From Gorsachius magnificus (Eukaryota > Chordata > Aves > Pelecaniformes > Ardeidae): DNA of 64,000 bases. Where the stretch lies: NCBI GenBank assembly GCA_034008185.1, contig CM067086.1, positions 14,551,507 to 14,615,506 on the forward strand, in the 5' to 3' direction. The translations under genes were made by a program, and so were the position numbers. Shown here piece after piece: positions 13,301-23,900 of this stretch (positions are counted from its first letter, which is position 1; each line of letters begins with the position of its first letter). The notes beneath the pieces are model-generated. The model saw nothing but the letters and a program-made list of their open reading frames with translations, did not search any database and had not been told where the DNA came from.

Positions 13301-16300
13301 AGGATTGAAGAGATCTTGCACAGAGATTTCTCCTTTGGGTCCTCTGACTCTCAAGTTCCCCAAGCAGAACCCCAAAGTTTTCCTGTGAGAAGACAAAATT
13401 CTGTGCTCTCCATGTTACTTCCTAAATAAGGATGAGTGATTCTCACTCTGATTCCAGAGCAAGGGACAAGAACTCAGTGCCTCACTCCTGATCAAAGCTT
13501 CTCACTTTCATTACTATCACAAGAATCAAACACACACATCTATGTTCAGCATCAGAAACGGAAAATAAACAGCAGCTTAATTTACATTCTGTAGACAGAC
13601 CTTTAAAATACAAGAAATTCTGTATTCTGCATTTTTTTATTTCACTAGGCAATTTATAACATGTCTGTATCAACTCCGACTAATATTGACTGAGATGCAA
13701 CATGACACCAATTAATTACCTGATCTAGTTCAGTTGGAATGTACTGGATGGCACCACACGATGAGGCCACTTTCAGAAGGCTGCAGTACACAGTGTATCT
13801 CACAGGAGTGTTCTTATCCATACCATGGAAGAGATTGCTCAGTCTAAGCCACAAACAAACTGTGTTAATGTTTCAGCAAGCAGTACTGGAGTGCACACAA
13901 ATGTTTCTATTAAGATGTGTGCTAGTACACACAAAGCACCTAGTGACACCTTACATCTGTGATTAATTGTAACAGCTCCCAGTTTTGTAACAGTTTTCAG
14001 CAAAGAAGCTGAAAACTCTATGCATTTCAATTTTTAATACCCAAGCAAAGAAAGTATATCGGTACTTCTATTTTATGACAGGGAAAAAGAAGATAGAGAC
14101 AAAAAAAACAACCAACCAAAAAAAAAAAAAAGTGTGTTTCATGCAACAGAGAGACATATCTTGACAGACACCCCACACTTGGTTTTAAAGACATACAATT
14201 GCAAGACACCATTGTCTCACTTTTCTCTGTACAATACTCACAGCTGCAATCTAAGGGATGGGCGCTCTCCTTCCCGAAATTTTACTAACTTCTCACACAG
14301 GCTTTCAATCAGTGCTTCTTGTTTGTCAGGTTCCAGGATAAGAAGCAAAGAGACTACACTGTTCATTACGCTCTCAACATCTGCACAAAAGAAAATATAC
14401 AGCTGTTTAACATTGCAAGCAGCAATCATCAGTAGCTACGTAGTGCTGCAGAGTTACTTGGCTATGAAATGATTATTTTGCATCAGCAAGAACTGTAAAA
14501 GAAAGAAAACACCAAGATAACCAATCTGGATATTCATCAGAATGTACCAGAGGTTTGGCACATGTGGTCTTTCACCAACACAGCTCCGTGTAAAGCAAGA
14601 ATTACCGCTCTAAGGTCAAAACAGAATTTGGTATTTGACATCATGCTTGCTCTGAATTCTCTGTTTACACATAAGAGAGGTCAGAGGAACTTCAAAAAAA
14701 AAAAACAAAACAGTGGCTTCCTCCTGCACATCCAGAAAGCTGTCCCACATTTCTGAAGTGAGAATACTAACACCTAGCACTCAAGTGCAGTAAAACATTT
14801 CACCAGGAGCACAAGGGATACCCAGACCACAGGGGAAATGCCCACCAGAGCAAAGTATATTCAAAGGCCTCCTCAGCTCCTGTTTTAAGCATGGTGTTAC
14901 ATCCTTTCCAAACAAGACCAGACAGGTTTTGTGTTTTCTTTTCACAGTCTGCTCAAATATCAGCTATGCAAAGGATAAAACCAAAATTCATTACATGTGA
15001 AAATATTATTTATTCCCCGAAATTACACCTGAACATCAAACAGCAGAGCAATAAGCTTCTCCAGTATTTCATACTCATTTTGCCTACAGTGGAAGGCAAC
15101 ATGAGAAGTAATCTTAAGTACTCCTTCTTCGATGAACCACGAGTTCTTTCAAACAACAAATATTATTCATAACAATTGATTTTTTTACATGTAGAAGTTC
15201 TAAATGGAATTTGCATATTGGTACAGACACAGCAGGCACAGAAAGATCATTTAAGGGTACTGCAGCATTATCGGTGTCATTAAAACATTTACATGCAGTT
15301 TCTAAAGATCTACAGTCCTAACTCAAAAAGCGTTACCGACTACTGAAAATCCTGCTGTTTTCAGACAATATTAATCCATTAATGTTTAGCCTTAAAACTT
15401 CTATTTACAGATGTCTAGTTTAATTTTTGTTGATCTGCAGCTTCACAGCCATTAACTGACAGTAAGTGTGATTTTTATCATGCTTTTTTTTCAGAGAGAA
15501 AACCGATTTCGCGTACAACTTGCTATGCTGTCATAACAAGCACAGACTAGCTCAATTTCTGACTTCTTTAAAGGGTGCTGGATGTTTGGAGAAGGGAGGG
15601 GTAGAGTACATGCAAATTTTACACAGCAATCATGGAAATAAGCACTTTCAGGTTTACATGGATGCATGTGTTAACAGGCAAGCCAAGCAACACACCTCTA
15701 AATTCTGCCAGCTGTTACTGTTTGAAAGCAGTGAAGATGATACATTTAGCAAAAACAAGATGACTTAACGATGCAAACCTTTGTCATCCTCTTTCAGGCA
15801 CACATCACAGACTTCAATAATCTGTGCCAAGTCCACATGAAGTCCACCTTCAGCATTTTCTTCAGAGATTTCTGCTCCTTTGGATTTCAGGTAAGCTCGA
15901 AGTTCTGCAGCCTTAAAAAAAAGCCCAACACACACAAAACAAAACAGTTGTTTTGGGAACAATAAAGTCAAAGTAATTACATTTCCTACAGATTTTTGCT
16001 CTGCAACCACTCCTCTGCCCCCGCCGCTCCCTCACACTAGCTCTCACTTCTCCCTAACACCCTGTATCCTACGCCGCTCCCCCACTTCAATATAGAACCC
16101 AAATCCGACTCGGAGCAGGTGCTGTGGCTGGGTTACCCGTAACTGGATAGATTACACAACTGTTGAGCTTTCTCACAGCAGGAACACGTCACTTACAACG
16201 CCGGTTGGAGGACAGCAGGCCTAGTAAGCTTTTGTCACAAGTATTCTTTCTTCTTAGGAAATTTTTATTATCTTTTACTCCCTTTGAAAACTTCAGACAA

Positions 16301-17432
16301 AACAATAAAACCATTTCGCTGCTGCTTCACCAGCAAAGAAAAAGGGTATAAACAAAACCACTTTAGAGAAGGCAGAACTTACAGTCTTCATGCAATTAAA
16401 GACAGTTCCCAATATAATCCTATGACCTGCTTTAGGTTGTTAGGATCTAAACCTACACCAAGAAAACCCCTTTCCCTCAGTGACTGGCCTACGCATTGAA
16501 GTTACGATCTACAGCATCAGCAGCAGAACCATAACCCTTCGGAGACAATCTGTACGAGGCCGTACAACTTTTGGCACAGGGGGACTCTGACTGGGACGTT
16601 ACTATAACACCAGGTGTAATTTACATCAAGTTTGCTGTCAAATCATTACCGTGCCGTAAGACACAGTGAAATGCTCCAGGACCCTCTACTGTGCTGAAGA
16701 TGTTCCAGGCTAACTACTTGATGGGGATTTACTAGACATTACAGCAAGCGGGAACTGGACGGAAGGCTAGTAACTGTGTATACATTTCTTGTACGTTTCC
16801 AGCTGTGTGTATATATACACCACTTAAAAGACACGGGGAACAATAAGCCCTAAAATTCAAAGAAATAACAAAGAAGTCGCCCAAAGACAAAACACACAGC
16901 TCCCGTGCCTGTGGTATCGAGAATCCTGCAGAACCGAGACGCGCAAGTAAGGCTCCAGCCCACATCCGAACTGGTTTTCCTCTCCCAAAAAACCCAGCGC
17001 TGCCGAGAAGGGGTGAAAACAGGGTACCAGGGAGCCGCAGGGAGGGAACCGCAGGCACAGACCGACCTCTCGGGCTGCAGCTGCCGCAGTTCCCCCGTTA
17101 GCCCCCCCCGCCCCGGGGCGCCGCACGCCGCGCGGGGCCCGCGGGCCCGCGCGGGCCAGCAGCCCGGCAGGCCGGGTCGCTCACCCCCCGGGCGGCGGCG
17201 GCCCGGCCCGGCCCGGGCCGGGCCGGGCCCCCGCCCCGCCGCCCCCCCCCCCCCCCCCCGCGCAGGCCGCCGCAGCCCGGCCCGGCCCCGCCTGCCCCCG
17301 GGATCGCCCCCCAGGGGCCGGGGCCCAGCCCCCCCCGCTCCGCCGCCGGCACCCGCGCGCCCCGCGCCCCGCGCAGCCCCGGGCGCTGACCTGATCCTCT
17401 TCCGTGATGTCGATAAAAGCCGGGACGCTCAT
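1267..17432 (-). CDS. EIF3M: Eukaryotic translation initiation factor 3 subunit M, complete 11-exon coding region
   Basis: Join on the minus strand: 17432-17391, 15911-15779, 14380-14242, 13843-13720, 13214-13120, 7764-7681, 6305-6206, 5795-5714, 2576-2433, 1876-1816, 1387-1267. The exons sum to 1,125 nt, giving 374 residues plus TAA. All ten introns are GT-AG and all split codons close in frame. The product starts [14 protein letters not shown] and ends SLLSLSDT. Known: eIF3m is a PCI-domain subunit of the eIF3 octameric core (with a, c, e, f, h, k, l), which binds the 40S subunit in the cytoplasm and promotes initiation-complex assembly. The N-terminal half is helical repeats. The PCI domain with its winged helix lies at about residues 180-339, encoded by exons 6-11. 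The start lies in a good Kozak context (GCC before ATG, G at -3). Nothing is broken or missing. The gene is tail to tail with CCDC73 and opens away from the presumed WT1 side. Confidence 0.97.
1388..1815 (-). other. EIF3M: EIF3M intron 10
   Basis: 428 bp of AT-rich sequence; nothing further seen. Confidence 0.9.
1816..1876 (-). CDS. EIF3M: EIF3M coding exon 10 (residues 315-335)
   Basis: 61 nt encoding [19 protein letters not shown], both end codons split. Acceptor TTGCAG, donor GTAAG. End of the PCI winged helix. Confidence 0.96.
1877..2432 (-). other. EIF3M: EIF3M intron 9
   Basis: 556 bp. A 79-codon minus open frame (2,021-2,260) lies inside it without recognisable homology or fitting splice sites; taken as chance. 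Confidence 0.9.
2433..2576 (-). CDS. EIF3M: EIF3M coding exon 9 (residues 267-315)
   Basis: The largest coding exon (144 nt). It encodes [19 protein letters not shown] and continues through [18 protein letters not shown] to VID plus one base. Acceptor CACAG, donor GTAAGA. Covers the winged-helix part of the PCI domain. Confidence 0.98.
3484..3700. promoter_or_regulatory. Candidate intronic regulatory element with homeodomain and octamer motifs
   Basis: TTAATTAG (3502-3509), TAATTA (3513-3518), CAATTAG (3642-3648), CTAATTAAC (3661-3669) and the octamer ATGCAAAT (3672-3679) lie within about 200 bp. Such clusters are typical of developmental enhancers, but AT-rich DNA also yields TAAT motifs by chance. 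Function is inference. Confidence 0.3.
4035..4050 (+). repeat. Poly-G tract (G16) in EIF3M intron 8
   Basis: Sixteen G in a row follow seven T and precede CGCGCAG. The run has G-quadruplex potential; on the transcribed minus RNA it is C16. Confidence 0.9.
5714..5795 (-). CDS. EIF3M: EIF3M coding exon 8 (residues 240-267)
   Basis: 82 nt encoding [18 protein letters not shown] and NNKDFIDSL plus one base. Acceptor TTCTAG, donor GTAAGT-like (GTAAG seen). PCI domain. It has no ATG of its own. Confidence 0.96.
5796..6205 (-). other. EIF3M: EIF3M intron 7
   Basis: 410 bp between donor GTAAGT (6205) and acceptor TAG (5796). It contains an (AT)n microsatellite at 5,867-5,894 and nothing else recognised. 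Confidence 0.9.
5867..5894. repeat. (AT)n microsatellite
   Basis: Alternating AT with one AC interruption, about 28 bp, in EIF3M intron 7 about 70 bp on the exon 7 side of exon 8's acceptor. Confidence 0.9.
6206..6305 (-). CDS. EIF3M: EIF3M coding exon 7 (residues 206-239)
   Basis: Encodes [20 protein letters not shown] and [13 protein letters not shown]. Acceptor TTAG, donor GTAAGT. PCI-domain helices. Confidence 0.97.
6306..7680 (-). other. EIF3M: EIF3M intron 6
   Basis: 1.4 kb. Contains an old MIR-like SINE at about 6,456-6,590. The short open frames here (for example 6,720-6,920 and 7,131-7,316 plus) have no recognisable product. Confidence 0.9.
6456..6590 (-). repeat. MIR-like SINE relic
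   Basis: The plus strand shows the reverse-complement MIR pattern: a 'ttttacagatgga' block, then 'taagtaatttgcccag' and 'atcacaaatgaaattgg', in the expected order and spacing. Divergence is high, consistent with an ancient amniote SINE. The exact subfamily is uncertain. Confidence 0.6.
7681..7764 (-). CDS. EIF3M: EIF3M coding exon 6 (residues 178-206)
   Basis: A short exon of 84 nt encoding [19 protein letters not shown] through RVDAH, with both end codons split. Acceptor CTATAG, donor GTAATA. Start of the PCI domain. It has no in-frame ATG, so it is easily missed by simple ORF searches. Confidence 0.96.
7765..13119 (-). other. EIF3M: EIF3M intron 5 (5.4 kb)
   Basis: The largest intron. Seen: a perfect 16-bp palindrome (8,574-8,589), a loose 26-bp duplication around 8,738-8,785, and a (CCT)6 run (12,001-12,018). 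Open frames inside it (for example 11,204-11,551 and 11,857-12,216 minus) look like chance; no domain was recognised. Confidence 0.88.
12001..12018 (+). repeat. (CCT)6 microsatellite
   Basis: Six perfect CCT units in EIF3M intron 5. On the minus strand this AGG repeat gives a spurious Arg-rich reading. Confidence 0.9.
13120..13214 (-). CDS. EIF3M: EIF3M coding exon 5 (residues 147-178)
   Basis: Encodes [19 protein letters not shown] through LVDCKK plus two bases. Acceptor CCAAG, donor GTATAA. Leads into the PCI domain. Confidence 0.97.
13215..13719 (-). other. EIF3M: EIF3M intron 4
   Basis: 505 bp, donor GTAATT at 13719, acceptor AG at 13216-13215. Nothing further seen. Confidence 0.9.
13720..13843 (-). 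CDS. EIF3M: EIF3M coding exon 4 (residues 105-146)
   Basis: Contains [19 protein letters not shown] and ends YIPTELDQ on a full codon. Acceptor TTAG, donor GTAATT. Part of the N-terminal helical-repeat region. Confidence 0.97.
13844..14241 (-). other. EIF3M: EIF3M intron 3
   Basis: 398 bp, donor GTGAGT at 14241. Contains an A-rich stretch near 14,100-14,132. Nothing further seen. Confidence 0.9.
14242..14380 (-). CDS. EIF3M: EIF3M coding exon 3 (residues 59-105)
   Basis: Starts after a TGCAG acceptor with [17 protein letters not shown] and runs to [12 protein letters not shown] plus two bases. The donor GTGAGT is near-perfect. Part of the N-terminal helical-repeat region. Confidence 0.97.
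14381..15778 (-). other. EIF3M: EIF3M intron 2
   Basis: 1.4 kb starting with the weak donor GTTTGC at 15778. No repeat family or RNA gene was recognised. Confidence 0.9.
15779..15911 (-). CDS. EIF3M: EIF3M coding exon 2 (residues 15-58)
   Basis: Starts [19 protein letters not shown] after a T-tract and AAG acceptor, and ends LKEDDK plus one base. The donor is GTTTGC, which is far from consensus, but it is the only one that keeps the frame into exon 3 (G + AT = Asp). Confidence 0.95.
17201..17228. repeat. Perfect 28-bp GC palindrome
   Basis: The left arm 17201-17214 is the exact reverse complement of 17215-17228, built from GCCCG/CGGGC units around a central CCCGGG. It lies in EIF3M intron 1, about 160 bp after the exon 1 donor. 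Confidence 0.9.
17242..17259 (+). repeat. Poly-C tract (C18)
   Basis: Eighteen C in a row, 14 bp from the 28-bp palindrome. The EIF3M transcript carries G18 here, with G-quadruplex potential. Confidence 0.9.
17391..17432 (-). CDS. EIF3M: EIF3M coding exon 1 (residues 1-14)
   Basis: Encodes [17 protein letters not shown] at 17432-17430 is preceded by GCCGCC. The exon ends on a full codon (CAG) followed by donor GTCAGC. It lies in the CpG island. Confidence 0.96.
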
Positions 17433-17580
17433 GGCGGCGGCGGCTTCCGCGGCCGGACGCGGCGCGCGGCGGCCGCTTCCGCTTCCCCGCCGCTGTGGGG
17501 GGCGGGGCACGCGGGCGCTCGCGCCCCGCCCCGCCCCGTCCCGCCCCGCCGCGCGCCGCCGTGAGGTGAGGTGAGGTGAG
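17433..17580 (-). promoter_or_regulatory. EIF3M: EIF3M core promoter and 5' UTR region
   Basis: Several GGGGCGGGG-type Sp1/GC boxes (plus strand CCCCGCCCC at about 17,523-17,550) lie 90-120 bp upstream of the ATG. No TATA box is seen. The ATG itself sits in GCCGCCATG, resembling the YY1 core often found at starts of translation-machinery genes. The transcription start is not determinable by eye but is expected at about 17,450-17,520. Confidence 0.7.
17561..17580 (+). repeat. (GTGAG)4 pentamer tandem repeat
   Basis: Four perfect GTGAG units just upstream of the EIF3M GC boxes. Confidence 0.9.
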
Positions 17581-17800
17581 GCGAAGGGAGAGCGGCGGGA
17601 GCGGTGCTGCGCACCCGGTTGCCCGGCTCTCTGTCGCCTCGGTCCCCGAGTGCTTCCCCCGGGGTTGGGGCAGAGGTGCCCCGGCCGGGCCGGGGCGACT
17701 TTAAGGCAGCCCGGGCGCGGATTCCACCTCACGACCTGCGGTGCGAGGGAGACAGGAGTAGCTGCCGCCTTCAGTCAGGCGTCCCCCGGTGCGCTGGTGC

Positions 17801-20800
17801 CCGTAAGCGGTAGGCGGCTGTCACGACAGGACTGCTTACCGTGTGGAAAGAATGAGGGGTTTTTTTTTTTCCCCCCTCTCTCCACCAAAAGAAGTGTTTT
17901 CTACCCCCCACCCCCCCCATTAAAAGCGTAAGTTCTCACCTAGCCCTTTTTCCTGGAAGAGTTCAAATAATAGAATTAGTTTAGGCGTGTTGAGAGTGAA
18001 ACCTGGTCAGAGATGGGACAGAAGTTCCTAACTAGCTGCTCATAACCTGTTGCTTGGGTTGTCTTAACACCACCATAGCTCATACTCCAGTTAAAAGTAA
18101 CAAACAGTGACTTGGTTTTACCAACGTATTGCACATTTTTTCAGCTAGACAGTAAGAAATTCCCAATTCAACAGCTCTGGCAGACCCACAGGAACATAGC
18201 TTGGCTTTCCCAATATTTCAAAGGCTAAAATGGAAGCCAAGAAAAAGAAGTAGAGGGGAAAAGAAAACCACGAGCAAACATCTATTTCCTTTATGCTGAG
18301 TGTTCACTGGATATCAAAATTCAGAAAACACTTAGACAGGTTCACAACTATTTGGGTTAAATACTTTCTAAAGACTTATTTAAGAGCTGGAGAGAAGGCT
18401 TTACGGATGACCTCGTATTGCTGTGTGACAGTACTGGCTAGAAAGTAATTAGGAGCTTTTTATTACTCTAGAAGTCATTTAGTAATTCAGTATAAACACT
18501 CCTATGGCGGAATACAGTCTGACAACCAGTCATAGAGTTTTGAAGTGCCAGGAAAAGAGCGCTGAGCTGATTACTCTGCTAATGAGAAAGTTGAGGCTGG
18601 TACTATGGCGCTGTGTTTTGAGTTGTTTATGTTAGAACGTGTGGATCGTCTTAACGGTGGCGGTTTGTAAAGTCTTGTCCCTGATGTAAAATAACTAAAT
18701 GAGACACCGTTCACTGTGACTGGAGGTAGTGTTTTGTGCTTCAAGAGTTTAAATAAATAACCTGCAGTATGAAAAAAAACTCTATTGATTTATTGATCAT
18801 ACACTGAGTGCCTTCCTAGTGTTGACACTGTGTAGCAAAAAGAGCCGTTGCTCTGCTGTCAGTGAAACACTCATTTAGCCCCAATTTTACAAACTACATT
18901 TTAGCAATAAATACAGAAACACAAGTTAAAAGGGGCCTTAACAGCAATATTTGGTGTTCGCAGTGGTTTGTATTTAGAAATCATTTACACAAACTTTGGA
19001 GAGTCATTGAATATCAATGATAGCCTTGGAGTTTTCAAAGAGGTTTGCCAATATATCGGAAGGAAACTAGGAAAAACTAGCAATTGATAATGAACTCAAA
19101 GGATGTACAGACTAAAGGATACCAGTCCAGACAGCTGCTGTGCTTAAAAAATAGCAGATGCTGTTTTTGTTGTCTTGGAAATTCCCTATGAAAATTTTTC
19201 ATTTCTCAATAAAACAAATCTTGAAGAATTTGGCTTCACTGGCTGGGGAGTGGGAGTTCCTCCCCCTCTGCAAAAGCTAATTCTGCTGGGGAATTTGCAG
19301 GAATTAAAGGCACAGCCCGAGGCTTGGGGGAATATTGTGAGCTTACAGGACAGCCTTTGCATCTCTTGGCTCTATACTCTGAGTTTTACATGTTTGTATC
19401 ACAGCTAACACACATAGCGTGATTCTGTCCACAACCTGTTTTTGTTTTGGATCACCAAACGTTTTGGGAAACATTTCTAATATAGGTTTTATATAAAGTA
19501 TGTAGAAGATACTGAAAGCACTGGTAGTTTCAACCTTTTCTCAATAAAGGTTGAATGAATATTAGTCACACCACCTTATTATCATTATACCCACCATAAT
19601 TCACAGAGATAATAGCATCTTTTTAAAAACTTACCTAAATTCCCTAAGTTAGTAAGACTACTGTATGCAAACCTCCTTTTTTTCTTTTCTTTCACCTACA
19701 AACCTAACCAAATAATGACCATTCTTAGCTACCGAGTCTAATAACCAGAGCAGGCATAGCACCTGCTTCTGAGTTTCCACAGCACTGAGCACTAGTTTGG
19801 GCAGTGTTTTTGAAACAATATCCCCGCTTTAACTGATGAGGTATCTTTACTAAAAGTGTTTTTAAACAGAGTATTTTAATACTGTCTGATTGTTAGTCTT
19901 ACAAGTAGTTTGTATTTCATAGTCAGCATTCTGGAAGTTATAGATAGGTGTAGAGATAGGTCTCTCCTTTGTGTGCCTAAACTGGAATGAGATCTGATTT
20001 TTTTAAGTGTTTTTAAAGTGCATATGACTTTCATCTAGTACTGCTTAATACAGTCCTGTGAGAATAAAGGTAACTTGGCATCCAGCACACTGAGGGAGTA
20101 GGGATACATCATATATTTGGTTTGCACAGGTCTTTAGGAGACATTTCAGGTGCTGAAGTACATGCCTAGAGCCAATTTGCGTGCTGAGCTATCGTGCATG
20201 ACTACCAGCTGCCCTAAGTCTCCTACAGATGACATGCTGTGTCTGAGATTCCTCTGCAGATTTCTCAGATACCCCAGGGTATATAAACGGCCCAAGGCAC
20301 ATAGAGAATTGACTCCCAACCTCAGTGTCTATTTTTTGTTTAGGTAGTGTACCCACGTGGAGGTTTGTCATGTATTACTCTGAATATGCAAAAATAAAAT
20401 AACCACTGATCACACTCGGTATGCAGGGCATGAGTCTAAAGCGCTCTGCTGAAATATCCACATATGGTATGTTGTACGGTACTTTATTTGTCCCAGAAGA
20501 ATTAAGATGATAGATGATAGCTGGGATTTGAACTCGTGCATCAGGAAGTCCACTTTGAATATAAAGAGGGCAGTATGTGTTTTGTGAAACTACCAACGTA
20601 AAGAAGATGTAGTGGAAGAATGGGTTTCAGTTTTACTGGGATAATGACATCTCTGTGGAAACGAGGCAGTTGTTTGTAGTCCTGTCTGCAGTTTGTGAAG
20701 CCAGTCCAGAGACAGGGTGTGGATGGGGTTAAAGCTCTGCCTCAGGAGCCAGAGGTCCAGGGCTGTGGAGCCTCAGATGGCTGCAGCAGGCCTGGGGGTC

Positions 20801-20830
20801 ACTACAATTTCAGGACTGGCCGATGCATAT
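17801..20830. other. Intergenic, upstream of EIF3M
   Basis: AT-rich with T- and C-homopolymer runs at 17,860-17,920. No exon, RNA gene or clear repeat family was seen, apart from a weak MIR-like scrap at 20,516-20,550. Confidence 0.6.
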
Positions 20831-20834
20831 ATGT

Positions 20835-20862
20835 CTGTGTGTGTGTATGTATGTATGTGTAC
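20835..20862 (+). repeat. (TG)n/(TATG)n microsatellite
   Basis: A TG dinucleotide run passes into ATGT tetramers and ends near GTACACA. Confidence 0.85.
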
Positions 20863-20963
20863 ACATGGATAAAGAAACATCCAAGTAAGTCTTGGCTGCT
20901 GAAGAGATCAATTTTGACTGGCACACACTGTAAACTGTTTTGGTTTTGTTTCTGTAGGCAAAC

Positions 20964-20983
20964 GAGAGAGAGAGAGAGAGAGA
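20964..20983 (+). repeat. (GA)10 microsatellite
   Basis: Ten perfect GA units, about 100 bp after the TG repeat. Confidence 0.92.
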
Positions 20984-20999
20984 TCTCAAGTCTAAAGAA

Positions 21000-23900
21000 G
21001 TGATATTCTGTCATGCGTGCTTTGAACGTAGCGACTGAAAAAAACAAAGTTCTTCAGGTGACGCATCTTAAAAAGCAATCTTTATGGAGGCAATAGGTCT
21101 TTGAAAATTGAAATTTTGAAAATAAAGGGTTTAGGGCTGACTCTAGAAACTGATCCTCTTTTATTAAAAGCACTGATTAAAAGGTTCTTCAGTGCAGAAA
21201 ATAAGTACAGACTTTATGATGGCATATTTTTCCCTCTTCAGAATGTCTTTTTCTTCTTTTTTTTACAGTTCTCTACCTGTAGTGATAAGATGAAAGCTGA
21301 GTTGGCTCTCTGGAAAACTGGGTAAGGATAACTTCCTTCTGTGAGTACTGGCCAATGACATAATTGTAGACCCCTTTCATTCCTGTAATGCAGTACGTTT
21401 TGTGCTGAGTGCCCTCTTGAGGTCTTTGGTACACAGTGACCTGGATGAATCCCAGGAAGTGCGACTGTAGCTGAGCTGTACCCGAGTCCTTCCTTTAAAG
21501 GTTTTTCCTCTTTTTTTTTCTCCTTTGGGAGAGATGTTCTAACCAGCCTAGACAGGGGGAACACAGTTAGGTCAGCTATCACTTTAAGTCAGAATTACAG
21601 ACAATGAGTTACTCAGGAAGGGTGAAAAACAACGCAGAACTTCATCCAAAATCCCTATCAGCCAAACTGACTCTGTTTCATATTTGTGAGCTATTATTAG
21701 CTTTATTGATATATAGAAATATGCTTCCTACTTATGTTTCTGGTTGGGTTTGTTGGTTTGTTTTTTTCTGGCTGGGACTAAAGGGAAAGTGCTAAAATAC
21801 CCTTTGAGTCTGTTCTTGCAAGACATATCAGAGATCTCAGGGAGAAGTCTGTTGTCCTTACTCTTCCAGCCAAGTTCTGTAGTCAGAGGAACTCTGGATA
21901 ACTTCAGGAAGTATAGTAACTTCTGGGTGCTTTTCTGGTTTTCTTATAAACTGATTGTAAATTCTCCACATTTGCCCACTTGTTTCCATTTCCCCAACCG
22001 TGCAGTTATCCTGATCAGCATGCTATCTTCATCAAAATATTTATTAAATATTCTGAATTTAAGAAGCAAAATCCAATATTGCATTATTATTAATAATACT
22101 GGGTTCTGACATGGAGCATTTTGCCTTTGGAAAGCCTTTAGAAATATATTTTGTTTGGACTCTAGATACACTTATTTTGCTGCTAGCGTAGCAGGTGTTT
22201 TTCTTAACCATTTTTTTAGAAATCCTAAGTTTAGAGGAAATGAGCACTCGATTATTTAAATTTCCTGAGATTAGAGGAAGAACACTTTGCCAAACAATGC
22301 CTCTTCACTTCAAAACCTCTCCCCATAAATTATGTTAGGAGATCTTATTAAAAGTCTGTAAAAATTTCCTATTAAAAATGGTTGATTGCAGTCCAGACCA
22401 TCACAGCTTTTGTGCTTTCAGTGAAATACCACAGCTGTCGCAAAGAAATATATTGTGAGACAAAAGGGTTTGTTTCCTTAGTCATAAATTATTTTTGTGA
22501 TATCTGAAGTAAGATAAAACTTTCACTTATGCTTGAGTGAAGGAAGATTCCAGTGATAACTTGTTCAAAAATCTATAAAAAGAATATAAGAATGTAGATC
22601 TAGATAGCAAATTAGAATCAGACTTCCTTTTTATTTAAGGAAAGCAATTATTTCTGAAGTCAGTGAAGATTATAACCAGGAATAATAGCATAACTTTGCA
22701 AAGCACAGTGCCTTTATCTCAGTATAACCTGAAGTTTAAGCTTTCAAGTCTGACCTTCAAGAACTATACAATAGAAACCTTTAGTGTTGGCTAATTTTTA
22801 AAGCACAGTTAAGCAATAATAAGTAGTCTGTTTACTAATTACACTTACAAACAAAAATTGACCCTCTTCTGAGATTTTAAAAAAGTATTAAACAAGTTAG
22901 CTTGGACCATATTAGTTTTTCTGTTGGCACATGAGTTTTTCACTAAGAAATTCTGCGGAAACAGCAGCCTTTTAGAGGAAGAAAGGCTGTATGTACACTG
23001 AATAGACTGTGAATTGTTTGCTGTCAGGACTGGATTCTAACTGTGTTCACCCAATCAAGAAGTAGAAGTGTATTCCACATATGACCTGTGTATGTAATGA
23101 AAATATAAAAGTACAGTTTGTATACTAAAGATTGTTTTCTGAAATTGCCGAATTATTTTGAATGAAAGATAAATTAGAATATTCACCATTTGCTCATACA
23201 TCATTGTTTTATGTATAAAGGTCAAATTTCTGTCTCCTCCCCTGCTTGTTGCAGAGATTGCTCAATAAAGAAAGATAGTACAGGTGCTAGAACTTAAACT
23301 CTGAGAGACATTTTGGGTTATGTATGGAAGAATCAATATGCTTTTTCCAACTGTCAGCAGTATTTGTAACTAAGCCAGTTCTCTTTACCCAGCACCATCA
23401 CAAGATTTTACTGGAATTTTTTTATATATATATATTTAAATCAGGACTGTATGAAACAAAAATGCAAGATGGTCTTCTCTTCTGCCGTGTAATTTAGAGA
23501 AACAGAGTATGCAGCCTTGATCCTTTAATAAGATGCATTACTATAGCCCCCTACTTTTTTTCCTTCTGAGTGATTTTTCTTATAAATCAAAATCTATCTT
23601 TGTAGTGGTCTTTTATGGCAACATGTGCTATGCATTTTTTAGGTCAAACTTGCTCAGACTGAAAGAACTATGAAGATAAAATATCTTTCGCATAAGGTAT
23701 AAAGCAAAATAATCAACCTTTGGGAATTATTTCCTTTGTGAGGGTGAAGATACATATTTCATGTCCCATATACCTGGGGCGGGGACAATGTATTTGTGTG
23801 GGTGACATCCAGGAGTTGATGCACACCAGTGAGATGAAGTGCCTCGGGCACACAATTACATGCTGTTCCAGCCATTGCTGAAGGGCATGTGGGGCACTTT

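Larger units (their letters stand above)
15912..17390 (-). other. EIF3M: EIF3M intron 1
   Basis: 1.5 kb. The 5' third (about 17,050-17,390) is part of the CpG island and holds a 28-bp palindrome and a C18 run. The rest is AT-rich and includes a 14-bp palindrome at 16,807-16,820. Confidence 0.9.
17050..17800. promoter_or_regulatory. EIF3M: CpG island spanning EIF3M promoter, exon 1 and start of intron 1
   Basis: An abrupt rise in G+C and CpG density against an AT-rich background, centred on the EIF3M start codon. CpG islands of this kind mark housekeeping promoters in vertebrates. The bounds are set by eye. Confidence 0.9.

Noticed and set aside
16905..17564. 219-codon plus-strand open frame through the CpG island
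   Set aside because: It runs antisense through EIF3M exon 1 and intron 1. Its Pro/Arg/Ala-rich reading is what stop-poor GC-rich DNA gives by chance.
17181..17732. 183-codon minus-strand open frame containing the EIF3M start
   Set aside because: It starts upstream of the true ATG and reads through the exon 1 donor into intron 1. Only [14 protein letters not shown] is the real gene.
21238..21582. 114-codon minus open frame with Lys-rich ends
   Set aside because: Lys runs come from T-tracts; no domain and no splice context.
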